In this document: positions 20,919 through 30,137 of the stretch, in pieces
Numbering within the stretch: the first letter of the stretch is position 1
Layout: every line of letters begins with the position of its first letter
Source of the DNA: Enoplolaimus lenunculus
Taxonomy: Eukaryota; Nematoda; Enoplea; Enoplida; Thoracostomopsidae
DNA length: 64,000 bases
Reading direction: 5' to 3'
Assembly: GCA_030248215.1 (NCBI GenBank)
Contig: JASANG010000443.1
Span: 372,001-436,000, forward strand
Program-made: the position numbers and the translations under genes
Notes under the pieces: model-generated
Seen by the model: the letters and a program-made list of their open reading frames with translations, nothing else
Told to the model about the DNA's origin: nothing
Databases searched by the model: none

Positions 20919-21127
20919 GTATTTTTAAATGTGTGTAGCACCTATTATCAGTTTGTGATCAGCGTTGTATCCTGCGAACTAGGGAATAGTGATGTTTAAA
21001 ATTTAGCACAGTAAGTAATTGCATTCAGTTTTCTCTACTGTGAAAATTTTGCGATCTGCATTTTGCAGCAGTTCGTTAGTTTGAAAACCTATTAAAGAGA
21101 AAGGTGCTATATACATTTGAGAATATG
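20919..21127. mobile_element. M-TCTCAAATG MITE
   Basis: Left AGTATTTTTAAATGTGTGTA then GCACCTAT; right GGTGCTATATACATTTGAGA then ATATGCG. Inverted ends shared with 32336-32546 and 28408. Confidence 0.6.
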
Positions 21128-21327
21128 CGCCTGGGTTTTAGTTTTTATAAAACTGCCACAAATTGTGCTTTATTAAAAACACAACAATCACAGCCGACTC
21201 GTGGCCATATTTTTTCAGCTGTTTTCAAATTTTTCAATTTATTCTTATCCGCAAGAATGTTTTCAATTTGATTTTCAATTCATTTTTAAACTCTTAATTT
21301 GAAAACAACGCTCGTTTTAGTACACAG

Positions 21328-21562
21328 TAAGGGTGGCGCTATACTTTTAAGGACGTTCACAACGCCGTCCGTCGCCGTTCGGTGCCGCCCGTTACCGTCA
21401 ATCACCGTCCGGCGCCGTGGGTCACCGCACAGCGCCGTCCATCACCACTATACGTCACCGTGAGGTATCGTATGTGAATTACTCACGTACGATATCATAT
21501 GGCGACGGACGGTACTAGACGGATCCGAATGGCGCCGTACGACAAGCATTGCGCCACCCTTA
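21328..21562. mobile_element. GC-rich MITE with TAAGGGTGGCGC ends
   Basis: Terminal inverted repeat of about 19 bp: TAAGGGTGGCGCTATACTT / AAGCATTGCGCCACCCTTA. Interior is rich in GCCGTCCG/CACCGTC words. A partial relative lies at 62500-62634. Confidence 0.75.
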
Positions 21563-21598
21563 GACAGTGTTCTACATTGTTTAATCTATACAAGAATG

Positions 21599-21875
21599 GG
21601 CCAATGTAAAGAACAGGAACGGAAAAGTACTATAAGCATATAAGGCTAAGCCTAAGGCTAAGCCTAAGCCTAAGGGTAAGAATGAGCATATTCCTAAGCC
21701 TAAGCTTAAGCCTAAGCCTAAGCCTAAGCCTAAAGGTAAGAATGAGCATATTCCTAAGCCTAAGCTTAAGCCTAAGCCTAAGCCTAACTATAAGCCTAAG
21801 CGTAAGAATGAGCTTAAGCTTACTCTATTGCAGTCCAACAGAAAAAACGTTCCGCCCTTGATTTTTACATGGGTC
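21599..21875 (-). mobile_element. TGE1 copy with expanded core
   Basis: GGCCAATGTAAAGAACAGGA, core with a 60-bp internal duplication (GTAAGAATGAGCATATTCC at 21676 and 21736), TCCAACAGAAAAAACGTTCC, CCTTGATTTTTACATGGGTC. Flanks CAAGAATG and GAAAAATG agree at 6 of 8 positions. Confidence 0.88.
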
Positions 21876-22051
21876 GAAAAATGGAAAACATTTTCCAGTT
21901 ATTTTTAACGAAATGAAACTTTCGTTGCTGCCCTCTCTTCAATATTTTGAGCAACAGATTGCAAAACTGATGAATCCAGCGGAATGCAATAACCACATCT
22001 CGTGCAAAAGTTTATGTACAATATCGATATTGGACAAATAAAACCATACTA

Positions 22052-22211
22052 CACTGCAAAAAACGGTGAGTCAAATTGACTGTCTCTGAAATACGCTCTA
22101 CGGGACTACACAAACAGAGTCAAAGTTGACTTCGCCAGAGTCAAACATGCGACTCAGCGGTGTGGAGCCTATTTCGAAGAGAGTCAATTTAACACTTCAT
22201 TTTTTGCAGTG
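22052..22211. mobile_element. M-GAGTC MITE
   Basis: CACTGCAAAAAACGGTGAGT to CATTTTTTGCAGTG, flanked by TA on both sides; internal deletion relative to other copies. Confidence 0.87.
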
Positions 22212-22403
22212 TATTAGCTATGTATGCAATTAAAAAATTCAAATAATTATTATTTCATTTTCTTTTCGATTAACACAAGGGTTCCATTTCTATTATTGCA
22301 GCCCGCTCACTAAGTCTAAACTTAATCTCAAGCCTAACCACAAGCCTAATCATGAAGCGTATACGCCTAAGCTACCTCGTCTCTAAGTCCCACAGCCTTC
22401 CTG

Positions 22404-22581
22404 TACATGTAAAGGTCAGGAGCGGAATGTTTTTCTGTGGGTGCTGAATTGAGTATATTTAAGCGTTAGGGTAATATTTTCGCTTAGGCTTAGGCGTAGG
22501 GATAAGTTCATTGTTACGTTTATGCTTAGGCTTAGGAATATGCTTATACTACTGTTCAGCTTCTGTTCTATGCATTGGTCC
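22404..22581 (+). mobile_element. TGE1 copy
   Basis: ACATGTAAAGGTCAGGAGCG, GAATGTTTTTCTGTGGG (A end), core, GGAATATGCTTATACTACTG, TTCTGTTCTATGCATTGGTC. A degenerate CCTAAG-rich stretch (22300-22395) precedes it. Confidence 0.8.
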
Positions 22582-22704
22582 TGTCTCCCAATTGGCAGGT
22601 CTCTTTAATTAAATTGGTACAACAGATGCCATTACATTTCGTTACGCGATACGCAAGCCAAAACATTGTAGCAGGAATCTCACGTATTGTCACCGGCAGT
22701 TACC

Positions 22705-22848
22705 GTTATGGACATAACAGTAACCGGAGCATATTCCTAAGCCTAAACCTAACCTTTAACGAAAGGAATAAGTTTAAAAATGACAGAAGCTTAAGCAAAA
22801 AATTAGTCTAAGGTTGAATCTTAGTCTATTATAATTTCATGGTACAAT
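22705..22848 (-). mobile_element. TGE1 copy, degenerate
   Basis: ACAGTAACCGGAGCATATTC, CTAAGCCTAAACC, AAGCAAAAAATTAGTCTAAG and TTAGTCTATTATAATTTCATG; the ends are lost. Confidence 0.5.
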
Positions 22849-23564
22849 GGTATGTTCTAAAAGTTAATACTTAGGCCATGAAAATAATAGTAAGCAACAT
22901 ATATGTATCATTTAAAGCTTGCATTTACCAAAAAACACGCCAGTTAGGAACATTAACAATTTTGCTTTCAGCACGATTGCAGTAAATTGCACATTGCGCT
23001 AGACCGTATCCAGAGGGGGGGCAGAAAGGCTTATCCCACCCTCAAACCATTGTTAGTCCCACCGGAAACGGTGTGGTCTGGTGGGCACCTTTTTTCAACC
23101 CCCTCCTGTATATCAACTAGGGCAGAGTACCGGCCTAACGAAACAAAAATCATCAACCCAACAAGCTCGCTTGCGACTAGAATAATCGGCAAAATGTCGC
23201 GTGGCCTGGTGAACGACGCATAATCTGAGTCCGACGCTGTTAATACCCTCAAAATCAACATTCCGACACTTTAATACCCTCAAAATCGATATTCACAGCA
23301 TTGTTCCGGTTAGCGTATACCGACCCCCAGGGTGTTGAATCTGGTCTACTTTGCCAGTAATCATTAATGAACCAAATATGTTTCTTACAATTTTAGGATA
23401 CTTTGTTTAAGACAGCGTATGGGGTTGCAATAAACATTACCCCCCAAATTGCAATTTATAGCAAAATTAGCGTTGTTGGCAAACGCAGTTACTATGCATA
23501 CGCCATAACATCAACTTGGATTTAAGGTTTGCTCAAACGCCGAATCGTTGCAGTTTAGTATATG
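22849..23564. other. No gene recognised downstream of the two-exon gene
   Basis: Contains a GC-rich stretch (22990-23120: GAGGGGGGGCAGAAAGG, CCACCGGAAACGGTG) of unknown type and a short duplication CTTTAATACCCTCAAAATC. Overlapping 76-78-codon frames on both strands are unsupported. Confidence 0.4.
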
Positions 23565-23775
23565 GACCCCTTATTATATCGATGAGGTTGCAACGAATAT
23601 TGCACTAAATGCAATTAGTAGCAGTACCACTGATTGCAGTTACAATTGTGACCCTGGCACCGAATGTTCGCGGTTCTGATAGAACTCATACAGGGGCTCG
23701 TGTCCTGCGTACGATTTATAACGCCGCCTTAATCGCAGAATGCAGTTTTGCAAATGTATTTAATTGCAGAATCTT
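23565..23775 (-). pseudogene. Decayed tandem copy of the gene's last-exon 3' end
   Basis: Directly downstream of the stop, the last ~200 bp of exon 2 recur about 206-210 bp away. TGCACTAA followed by TGCAATTAGTA is at 23601 and 23811; AAT(C/T)GCAGAA is at 23731 and 23937. In one frame the copy still encodes a hydrophobic tail (Ser-Val-Val-Leu-Leu-Leu-Ile-Ala-Phe-Ser-Ala-Ile-Phe) like that of the gene, but stops interrupt the upstream part. It may be a dead duplication or an alternative terminal exon; the first is favoured. Confidence 0.55.
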
Positions 23776-23789
23776 TACTATACGACCCC

Positions 23790-25482
23790 TTAACATCGTG
23801 ATAAAAATATTGCACTAACTGCAATTAGTAACAACAATGCACTCGCACGCAGTCGCGACTCTGTCGCTGAACTTTCAATATCTCGATACGCTCTCACGTA
23901 CGGTTCATCTTGTTGCAGCTGTCGTGACGTTACCTTAATTGCAGAAATTGCCGGTGGTGTTTGCAAATTTGCAAGATAGCATGCATCTTTTGCAATTGCA
24001 ATCGTTCTGCCCATCGCTGTATATGTTATCGAAGCCGGTTGTTCTCGTACACACAGCCGGCCATAATTAAACCCAGCGTTCAGGTTTCGAAAAGTGACCC
24101 TCAGCGTTTTGGCCGAGGTGACGTAAAAGCGTTGCGTTTGAGACGGGCCTTGCTCGAGGTAAATTTCAACAAACAACGGGAAATCGGCTTCGATCGATAA
24201 CGAAAAATCCATCGAGTGACCGCTGTCCACGAGCGAGCTGAGCGAAACGTCGGAAATGGTCGATTCAGCTTGTTTTCCATAGGCGTCCAAGGTGCGAACG
24301 AGTTCACAGGTGGTTGAAGTGTTGCCGTGTCGGTGTCGTCGGTGCATATTTTCAAATTCGATACAAACGTAGTACCAACTACGCGAATGTAAATTGTCTA
24401 AAAAATTTGAAAAAAAACAACAACTGCTGAACACGGCTAAGAAATTGGAAATTGACAAAGGCTTAGAAATTGACAGAGTGGCAAATTTGTGGCGAGAGAC
24501 CGTTTTGTTTTCGCGGAAAATCTTAGCCACATAGGCCGAAAATTTTTTGTTACACAGGTTTGAAAAATTCACAAAATTTTCTGTAAAGGTTTAGGCTTAG
24601 GCTTAGGCTTAGGCTTACGCTTAGGCTTTAGGCTTAGGCTTAGGCTTAGGCTTAGGCTTAGGTTTAGGCTAAGCTTAGGCTTAGGCTTAGGCTTAGGCTT
24701 ACGCTTAGGCTTTGGTTCAGGTTTAGGCTTAGGCTTGTGGTTTAGGCTTATGCTTATTGACCCAGGCTTAGGCTTAGGCTTAGTCTTTAGGCTTAGGTTT
24801 AACCTCTTTTCGGTGGTGTAAACACTGTGTATGATAAAAATTAATATTTCAATGCCTAAATAGCATTAATATTTAACAAACGCTCTTAATAGCGTTTCCC
24901 TGCACTGGAGATTAAGTTGCGAGTTTCTCCGCGTCCAAAAAAAGTTGTGAAAACAGCGTCGTAACAGTGGTCAAAGCATGTACCCAAACGTAAGCTTAAG
25001 CCTGAGCGAAAAATTAATCAAACATTAATATTAATACTTTATTGCCATCCTGCTGAAAAACACGGCCCTCCCGTGATCTTTACATGGTCCAATGTTTTCA
25101 CGACGCTATACTCTCTTCAAAATAGAATCCTGAATACACCCTTTGCCAGGGACGTTTAGACGCCCTTAATCGCTGTCCCAAACGTACCAATCGTAACCAC
25201 CCCGTCGTGTATTTCTTCTAAATACAATATTTTCCTCACTGCAGGATGTTTTTGTTGCGCTAAGGGTATAGCGCTAGCATAAATGATGGGTAGCCGATGC
25301 GAATCTAGGTAGTCTTCAACGAGAATTTTAGGCAAATGAACGTTGAATCCGTGAAGTAGGGGGTCGACGAATTGAATACATTGTAAATCGATGTAGAGTT
25401 TGGGATTTTGGTTATACGATAGGGATGTGTGGATTGCGGCGTGTTGAAATGAAACATAAAACAGGAACAGTGTTGCGAGCAT
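23790..25482 (-). CDS. Two-exon gene: secreted, probably GPI-anchored protein with fibronectin-III-like segments
   Basis: Exon 1 is 25482-25188 and exon 2 is 24397-23790, stop included. The donor reads G|GTACGT after codon ATT; the acceptor is a pyrimidine-rich run ending TTTTTTAG before AC. The join is in phase (split codon G+AC, Asp99) and gives 300 residues. Residues 1 to about 16 are a signal peptide (MLATLFLFYV start); the start has A at -3. Around residues 86-112 and 196-216 are strands of the kind that end fibronectin-III domains: a Trp-Tyr-Tyr-Val-Cys motif at 106-110 and an Asn-Leu-Asn-Ala-Gly...Tyr...Cys motif at 203-214. Cysteines lie at 35, 110, 129, 214 and 238, with a glycosylation sequon at Asn124. 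Residues 285-297 are hydrophobic and the protein ends Ser-Arg-Cys, as in GPI-anchor signals; a C-terminal membrane anchor is the alternative. No named family was recognised. Function is unknown; cell-surface or extracellular location is inferred. No canonical AATAAA was found downstream. Confidence 0.72.
24586..24805 (+). repeat. Intronic TTAGGC hexamer array
   Basis: Roughly thirty mostly perfect TTAGGC units with a few variants (TTACGC, TTTAGGC, a CTTATTGACCC interruption). It lacks recognisable TGE ends, unlike most TTAGGC arrays in the window. It may be the core of a TGE whose ends have been lost, expanded by slippage. Confidence 0.85.
24952..25091 (-). mobile_element. TGE1 copy, degenerate, intronic
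   Basis: Left side keeps CGTAACAGTGGTCAAAGCATG, close to the B end. Core is short. Right side keeps GCTGAAAAACACGGCCCTCC and ends near CTTTACATGGTCC, matching an A end. It lies in the intron of the 23790-25482 gene. Confidence 0.6.
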
Positions 25483-25554
25483 AGTTTGAAATTTAAGACA
25501 TTTATGTAAATTAATGTTGTCAAATTGTATGTTATGTTTGTTTACTACTTTTTA

Positions 25555-25800
25555 AGAAATATAACAATTTTTATGAAATATTACTATTTTTAAGAAATAT
25601 TACTATTTTTACGAAATGTTAGTATTTTTAAGAAATATTACTATTTTTACGAAATATTACTATTTTTAAGAAATATTACTATTTTTAAGAAATATTACTA
25701 TTTTTTAAGAAATATTAATATTTTTAAGAAATACTACTATTTTTACAAAATATTACTATTTTTAAGAAATATTACTATTTTTACGAAATATTAAGAAATA
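25555..25800. repeat. 19-bp AT-rich minisatellite upstream of the gene
   Basis: About twelve units of TTTTTAAGAAATATTACTA, some with ACG for AAG. It begins about 75 bp upstream of the start codon of the minus-strand gene, so it lies in the presumed promoter or 5' leader region. Confidence 0.85.
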
Positions 25801-26298
25801 TTTCTTTTTAAAAACGTCATATTTTTGAATTTTATGCGATATTCTGTTTTGGAGTTTGAGAAATATTTGTTTAGATATTAATTAAGTTAGTATTTTTGTG
25901 TATTAAACACAGAGTTTTCAGGGTTTCGAAGGAATATTGGTTAATCTGTTGTGGCGCTTTAGTACAATTTTAATGATTAACCTGAGATTTGACCAATTAA
26001 TAATTATAATTTGATTTGCATAACACTAAAATACAGTAATATTAATAATACATTTTTGTCAAATTTCAGTTGTCTTAAATTCTGGCAATTTACAATTTTT
26101 CGTAAGATTTTTTGACTTCTTACAATTTTTTAGTAAACCCGTAGCACGAACTGTTTGAAATCTTCGAGAATTTTAAAATAAATCTTTCTAGGGAATAAAA
26201 GGTATTTGAGAAACTAAGTTTTTTTTATTTGCTATGAACGTCCTAAAATGTTGGTGGTATAATTTCGCAAACGTATTCTACTTTAAACCCAAATAATA
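25801..26298. other. No feature recognised (5' flank of the gene)
   Basis: AT-rich unique-looking DNA. No TATA-box assignment is attempted because TATA-like words are common here. Confidence 0.35.
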
Positions 26299-26668
26299 CA
26301 CTGTAAAGTCCAGAGAGTTGATTTCAACTCAAAAAGAGATGAATCCACTCAGATGCCAGAGTGTTGAGTAAGGTCTTTCAGAACTCAGAATTCTGAATTG
26401 CTTAAACTCGTTCTGAGTTAATTAATCAACTCACCCGGAATAAAATCCGCTCAGAGTGAGTTAATAATTACTGTTATTAACTCAGAAATAACCATAAGTA
26501 ACTAATTCTCTCACTGATTTAATTAATCAACTCAGTCGAATTTGCAGTGTACAATTTGAAATTACGGCAATTTTTTCAATTTTTACTGTTACTAACTCAG
26601 AAATAACCAGAAGTAACTAATTCTCTCACTAATTTAATTAATCAACTCACTCGAATTTGCAGTGTACA
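26299..26668. mobile_element. M-GAGTT MITE with duplicated right end
   Basis: CACTGTAAAGTCCAGAGAGT to AATTTGCAGTG (26549), TA on both sides. The right ~110 bp plus flank (CAGTGTACAATTTGAAATTA) is repeated once, 115 bp further on, ending 26668. Confidence 0.82.
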
Positions 26669-26854
26669 ATTTGAAATTACGGCAATTTTTTCAATTAGAT
26701 TCAATTAGATAATTAACATTTAACAACTAATTCGGCTCCTATTGACTTAAATCTATTTCTGCTCATAAAACCGTGTTTATCTTCGTTAACATTATTTAAG
26801 ATCCACCCCTACAAATCATGAAATTACCCCGCATTGGATATTTTTCATATCTGA

Positions 26855-26915
26855 ATATCCGGCAATTTTGCTGAATATATATCCGGACATCCGGTACCTA
26901 CTATATTAAAATCGC
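26855..26915. repeat. M-CCGGATA fragment
   Basis: GAATATCCGGCAATTTTGCT and ATATCCGGACATCCGGTACC; short, ends unresolved. Confidence 0.4.
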
Positions 26916-26949
26916 GTGAAACAAACATGATTTAAAGTAGTCCACAGCC

Positions 26950-27135
26950 ATTGGCGGGTTCAGAAAGTACTAACGGAAAAGTCGTGCCGGCAAAAGTTGA
27001 AACGCAATTTTTACTGTATGCAATATATGTGTCAATTTATTGAGGGAACGAAATTGTAAGGTAGAGACGTTACCATTGTATCACAAAACACTTTCTGATG
27101 GGGTGCGTAGGCCCTTTCACTCGCCCCATCTGCAT
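26950..27135. repeat. M-GGATCC element, diverged
   Basis: GGCGGGTTCAGAAAGTACTA, GTTGAAACGCAATTTTTACT, GAAATTGTAAGGTAGAGACG, TTACCATTGTATCACAAAA and TTTCTGATGGGGTGCGTAGG are in family order. Confidence 0.55.
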
Positions 27136-27162
27136 CTGCTAGCGCCCGAAGCCAAATATAAA

Positions 27163-27260
27163 GCCCTATTCACACGTGCCAGTTCTATAACTAAGCCCAA
27201 CGTTAGCCAACTTTAAAACGAAACCTAAATGTTAAGTTGTAAGTTCCACGCGGTTCCGTA
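27163..27260. repeat. Fragment related to the 54038 MITE
   Basis: AAGCCCTATTCACACGTGCC resembles the inverted ends of the element at 54038-54330; the rest is not matched. Confidence 0.35.
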
Positions 27261-27564
27261 TCCTCATTTCGGCATTAAATTTCTAAAATAGCATTCGCAA
27301 AACACAGTAATTTGATACTCAGAACTAAAGGTTCACAGGTGTAAGTCTAAACCTTAAAATCAAATAATAGCGGTTCAGCCTAAAGTCTGACCGGAATTTA
27401 AACCAGACCCATTAACAATAATTAGCCAGCACAGAACGCACCCATAGCGGATGTAAGATGCGCCGTAGAAATTTCCGGCGGAAACGTAAGGTGTGTGTAT
27501 TAGCGGTGAACCGAGAAAGAAGCCAGGAGAATCGCGATCCATTAAATCTAAATTGTTTAACGCA

Positions 27565-27747
27565 CTGCGTTGTTGTATAAACGTTAATGATTGGCTGCCT
27601 TGTTGAATAAGCGTTTATGATTGGCTGCCTTGTTGAATAAGCGTTTATGATTGGCCGCCTGGTTGAAAAACCGTTAATGATTGGCTGCCTGGTTGAATAA
27701 TCGTTATTGATTGGTTGCCCTGTTGTATTAACGTTAACGATTGGTCA
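27565..27747. repeat. 30-bp minisatellite, six units, with ATTGG motif
   Basis: Units of the form GTTGAATAAGCGTTTATGATTGGCTGCCT recur every 30 bp. Each holds one ATTGG (reverse CCAAT). Confidence 0.85.
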
Positions 27748-27962
27748 ATTCCATTTTAAGGACAAATATTTTAATGATTTTCGAACTCCCGTTTTCCACC
27801 TGTAGTAATTTTCGGATACGCAACTTCTGTGCGAAGAGAATGGTAAACTAAGTGGATTTTATTTTGATGCTGATGTTAACCGCTCATTGGAAATCTATTA
27901 ACATTGAACACTAAAACTATTTGATATTATTAAATACAAAAGTATCAGAGAAAAACCTAAAT

Positions 27963-28100
27963 ACAGGGCCGGAGCAGCCACCAACATACCCCCAGTTGGG
28001 GGCAACCCCTAAAGGGCCCCACCACGAAATGGGCCCCAACACTAACCGGATGAAACAAAAACCGCCCATGTTTTGAAATACGTCTGGCTTATCGTTCGAT
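27963..28100 (+). mobile_element. M-GGAGC element, 5' part
   Basis: CAGGGCCGGAGCAGCCACCA, GGCAACCCCTAAAGGGCCCC, TAACCGGATGAAACAAAAAC, AATACGTCTGGCTTATCG. The following GGCTTTAGACGCTACAAAGG resembles 55680, so the element may be longer. Confidence 0.6.
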
Positions 28101-28179
28101 TTGCTCGCGAGTTTGACACTATCCTACTTTTCCGCGATTGTTTAAATGGCTTTAGACGCTACAAAGGCCTCACAATAAC

Positions 28180-28408
28180 TACTAGGCTGCTAAATGGCTA
28201 CAAATTTTCTCGCTTCCTACACTCGCTTGGTGATAGGTCTTGTAGCATTAGAAGCAGTGAATGTTGAGACTCAAGATTTAGCACATTTCTCGCACAGATT
28301 TGTTGCACTTCTGTAGCAGTTTTTTTTATTTGAACAACTGCAATAGTTAGTGAGTTTGAAAGTCTGTTACTGACTGATGATAGTTGCTATACGCATTTGA
28401 GAATATGG
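28180..28408. mobile_element. M-TCTCAAATG MITE, left end unclear
   Basis: Right end GATAGTTGCTATACGCATTT, GAGAATATGGG; interior CAACTGCAATAGTTAGTGAG, TTTGAAAGTCTGTTACTGAC resembles 32380-32410. Confidence 0.45.
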
Positions 28409-28473
28409 GCCAATAGTTTACACATTTGAGTTTGTTGAACAAGCATGCAGACTTGCATTTATATTCAGAAAAA

Positions 28474-28790
28474 CTAAACAAAAAAAACAAAAACATTATT
28501 GAGAAAAAAACAAAAAATAAAAACATTAATTAATAAAAAATTCAAATACAACAAATATATAATAAAAGATACACAAAAACAACAATTAGAAATGCATTTA
28601 AAATTAAATAAAAACATGCGAAAATTTTGAAAAATCACCAAAAATATTAAAAACGCAACAAAAAACAAATTAAAAGCATACCAGTCAAAGATATTAAAGA
28701 ATAAAAATAACAATCAAAACTGCACAAACAAATGTTACAAAAAACAATCAGAAACTAATAAAAACAAAAAGTGAAATATATAGACAAAAA
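28474..28790. other. A-rich low-complexity stretch
   Basis: Long runs of AAAAACAAAAA type. The Phe/Leu-rich minus-strand frame through it (28474-28713) is a composition artefact. Confidence 0.6.
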
Positions 28791-28794
28791 ATGG

Positions 28795-28845
28795 CCAATG
28801 TTTACTTTAAGGGGCGTAACAGTAGATTAAACGTCTTAAAAAGTC
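28795..28845 (-). mobile_element. TGE2 fragment
   Basis: GGCCAATGTTTACTTTAAGG, GGCGTAACAGTAGATTAAACG, truncated where the composite at 28854 begins. Confidence 0.65.
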
Positions 28846-28853
28846 GGCCAATA

Positions 28854-29440
28854 TATAGAACAAGGTCATAACAGTAGCATAAGGCTAAGCTTAAGTCTAA
28901 ACCTAAGCGGAAAAATCAGCTTATACCTAAGCCTAAAAAGCTAAACAAAATAAGTTAGGTTAAAGCTTGAGTTTTACCTTATATTGCAGTATCATAGAAA
29001 AACAGGCCAATGTTACTTTAAGGGGCGTAACAGTAGATTAAGCGTATTCCTCAGCCTAAGCCTAAGCCTAAGCGTTGCAAAAATGCGTTCCTAAGCCTAA
29101 GCCCAAGCCTAAGCCTAAGCCAAAGCGAAAAAATGTAATCAATAATCTAAACCTGCTCGTTTATAGACCCACCAGAAACATGGAAAGCATAAGCCTAAGC
29201 GTTGCAAAAATGCGTTCCTAAGCCTAAGCCCAAGCCTAAGCCTAAGCCAAAGCGAAAAAATGTAATCAATAATCTAAACCTGCTCGTTTATAGACCCACC
29301 AGAAACATGGAAAGCATAAGCCTAAGCGTTGGAGAAATGTGTTCCTAAGCCTAAGCCTAAGCCTAAGCATAACCAAAAAAATGTAATCTATAATCTAAAC
29401 CTACTCGTTTATAGACCCACCAGAAACTTGGACGCCAATA
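28854..29440 (-). mobile_element. Composite: TGE1 with TGE2 nested in its A end
   Basis: TGE1 begins GGCCAATATATAGAACAAGG and runs to CATAGAAAAACA, where a TGE2 (from 29003, GGCCAATGTTACTTTAAGGG) interrupts it. The same junction occurs at 40556. The TGE2 core and A side are triplicated (next entry). The TGE1 remainder beyond the TGE2 is not recognisable. Confidence 0.75.
29066..29430. repeat. 127-bp tandem triplication of TGE2 core plus A side
   Basis: AGCGTTG(C/G)A(A/G)AAATG(C/T)GTTCC occurs at 29071, 29198 and 29325, an exact 127-bp period. Each unit runs through the CCTAAG core, AATGTAATC.ATAATCTAAACC and TATAGACCCACCAGAAAC. Confidence 0.88.
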
Positions 29441-30009
29441 AAACTAAACACGGGCCCAAAAAATAAATAAAAATAAACAAAAATAATATCTTAAATTCAA
29501 TGAACAACTTTTGAAAACTCATTCCTAGTATACATCATGCTGAATATAAAAGTGAGAGAATGTTTATATATTTGTGCTTCTCGATCATACTCTTGTTTTT
29601 AAGAGTACGAAGGAAACGATCATTGTAAGCTCAACATACAACAACAAGCACCGAAGCGTTTTGAATTGCTTAAATTGAGAGAAAAAGAAATTAATTTTAA
29701 AATTGAAACAGAAACAAAAAATTGCAGAAAATGACAAAATTTTGTTTGTCAATGTAGGATCTTTTTGAGAGTATCACAGGGTGCTTGTGCGCTCTACCCC
29801 ATATTTTGACGTTATGGTTTAACCTTAGGCTTAGGCTTTCGACTTAAGATTAGGCTTACAAATTGGTTAATGCAAAAACTTATTCTTTAGGCCTTTCTGC
29901 ATGAGTATGCCTTGTCGTAAGCTTAAGCTTAAGCCTGAATTGTTCGAAGCGGGGTTGCGTTTTTATATAACAAAACACAATAAAACTAATAATTGCAACT
30001 GTACCAAAT
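29441..30009. other. No gene; short degraded TTAGGC traces
   Basis: 29815-29860 and 29915-29935 contain a few TTAGGC/GCTTAAG words without element ends. Confidence 0.35.
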
Positions 30010-30125
30010 GATGAAGCTAGGGGCTAAATATTATTCAGAAGGGGTATACAAGAGTTATCGTTAACTTACCAGAAAGGTTGAAAATTTTACTGGGGGGCGG
30101 GTCAAAATTTCTTCTAGGATGACTC
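30010..30125 (-). repeat. M-CGTAGCC fragment, diverged
   Basis: GAAGCTAGGGGCTAAATATT, ATTCAGAAGGGGTATACAAG, AAAGGTTGAAAATTTTACTG follow the family order. Confidence 0.5.
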
Positions 30126-30137
30126 AGCTGTAACTGT

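Larger units (their letters stand above)
24398..25187 (-). other. Intron of the two-exon gene, containing TTAGGC repeats
   Basis: This 790-bp GT-AG intron separates the two coding exons. It is occupied largely by repeats: a near-pure TTAGGC array (24586-24805) and a degenerate TGE1 element (24952-25091). On the gene's sense strand the array reads GCCTAA. The intron assignment rests on matching splice phase and on the change from coding-like to repetitive sequence. Confidence 0.68.

Noticed and set aside
24586-24805. A chromosome end or true telomere tract
   Set aside because: The array is internal to an intron, contains variants, and unique sequence continues on both sides; TTAGGC here is part of dispersed elements.
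27565-27747. CRISPR array
   Set aside because: Regular 30-bp repeats without unique spacers in a eukaryote-like context; it is a minisatellite. The same applies to 35178 and 42630.
28474-28713. Membrane protein rich in Phe and Leu
   Set aside because: It is the reverse of an A-rich low-complexity stretch.
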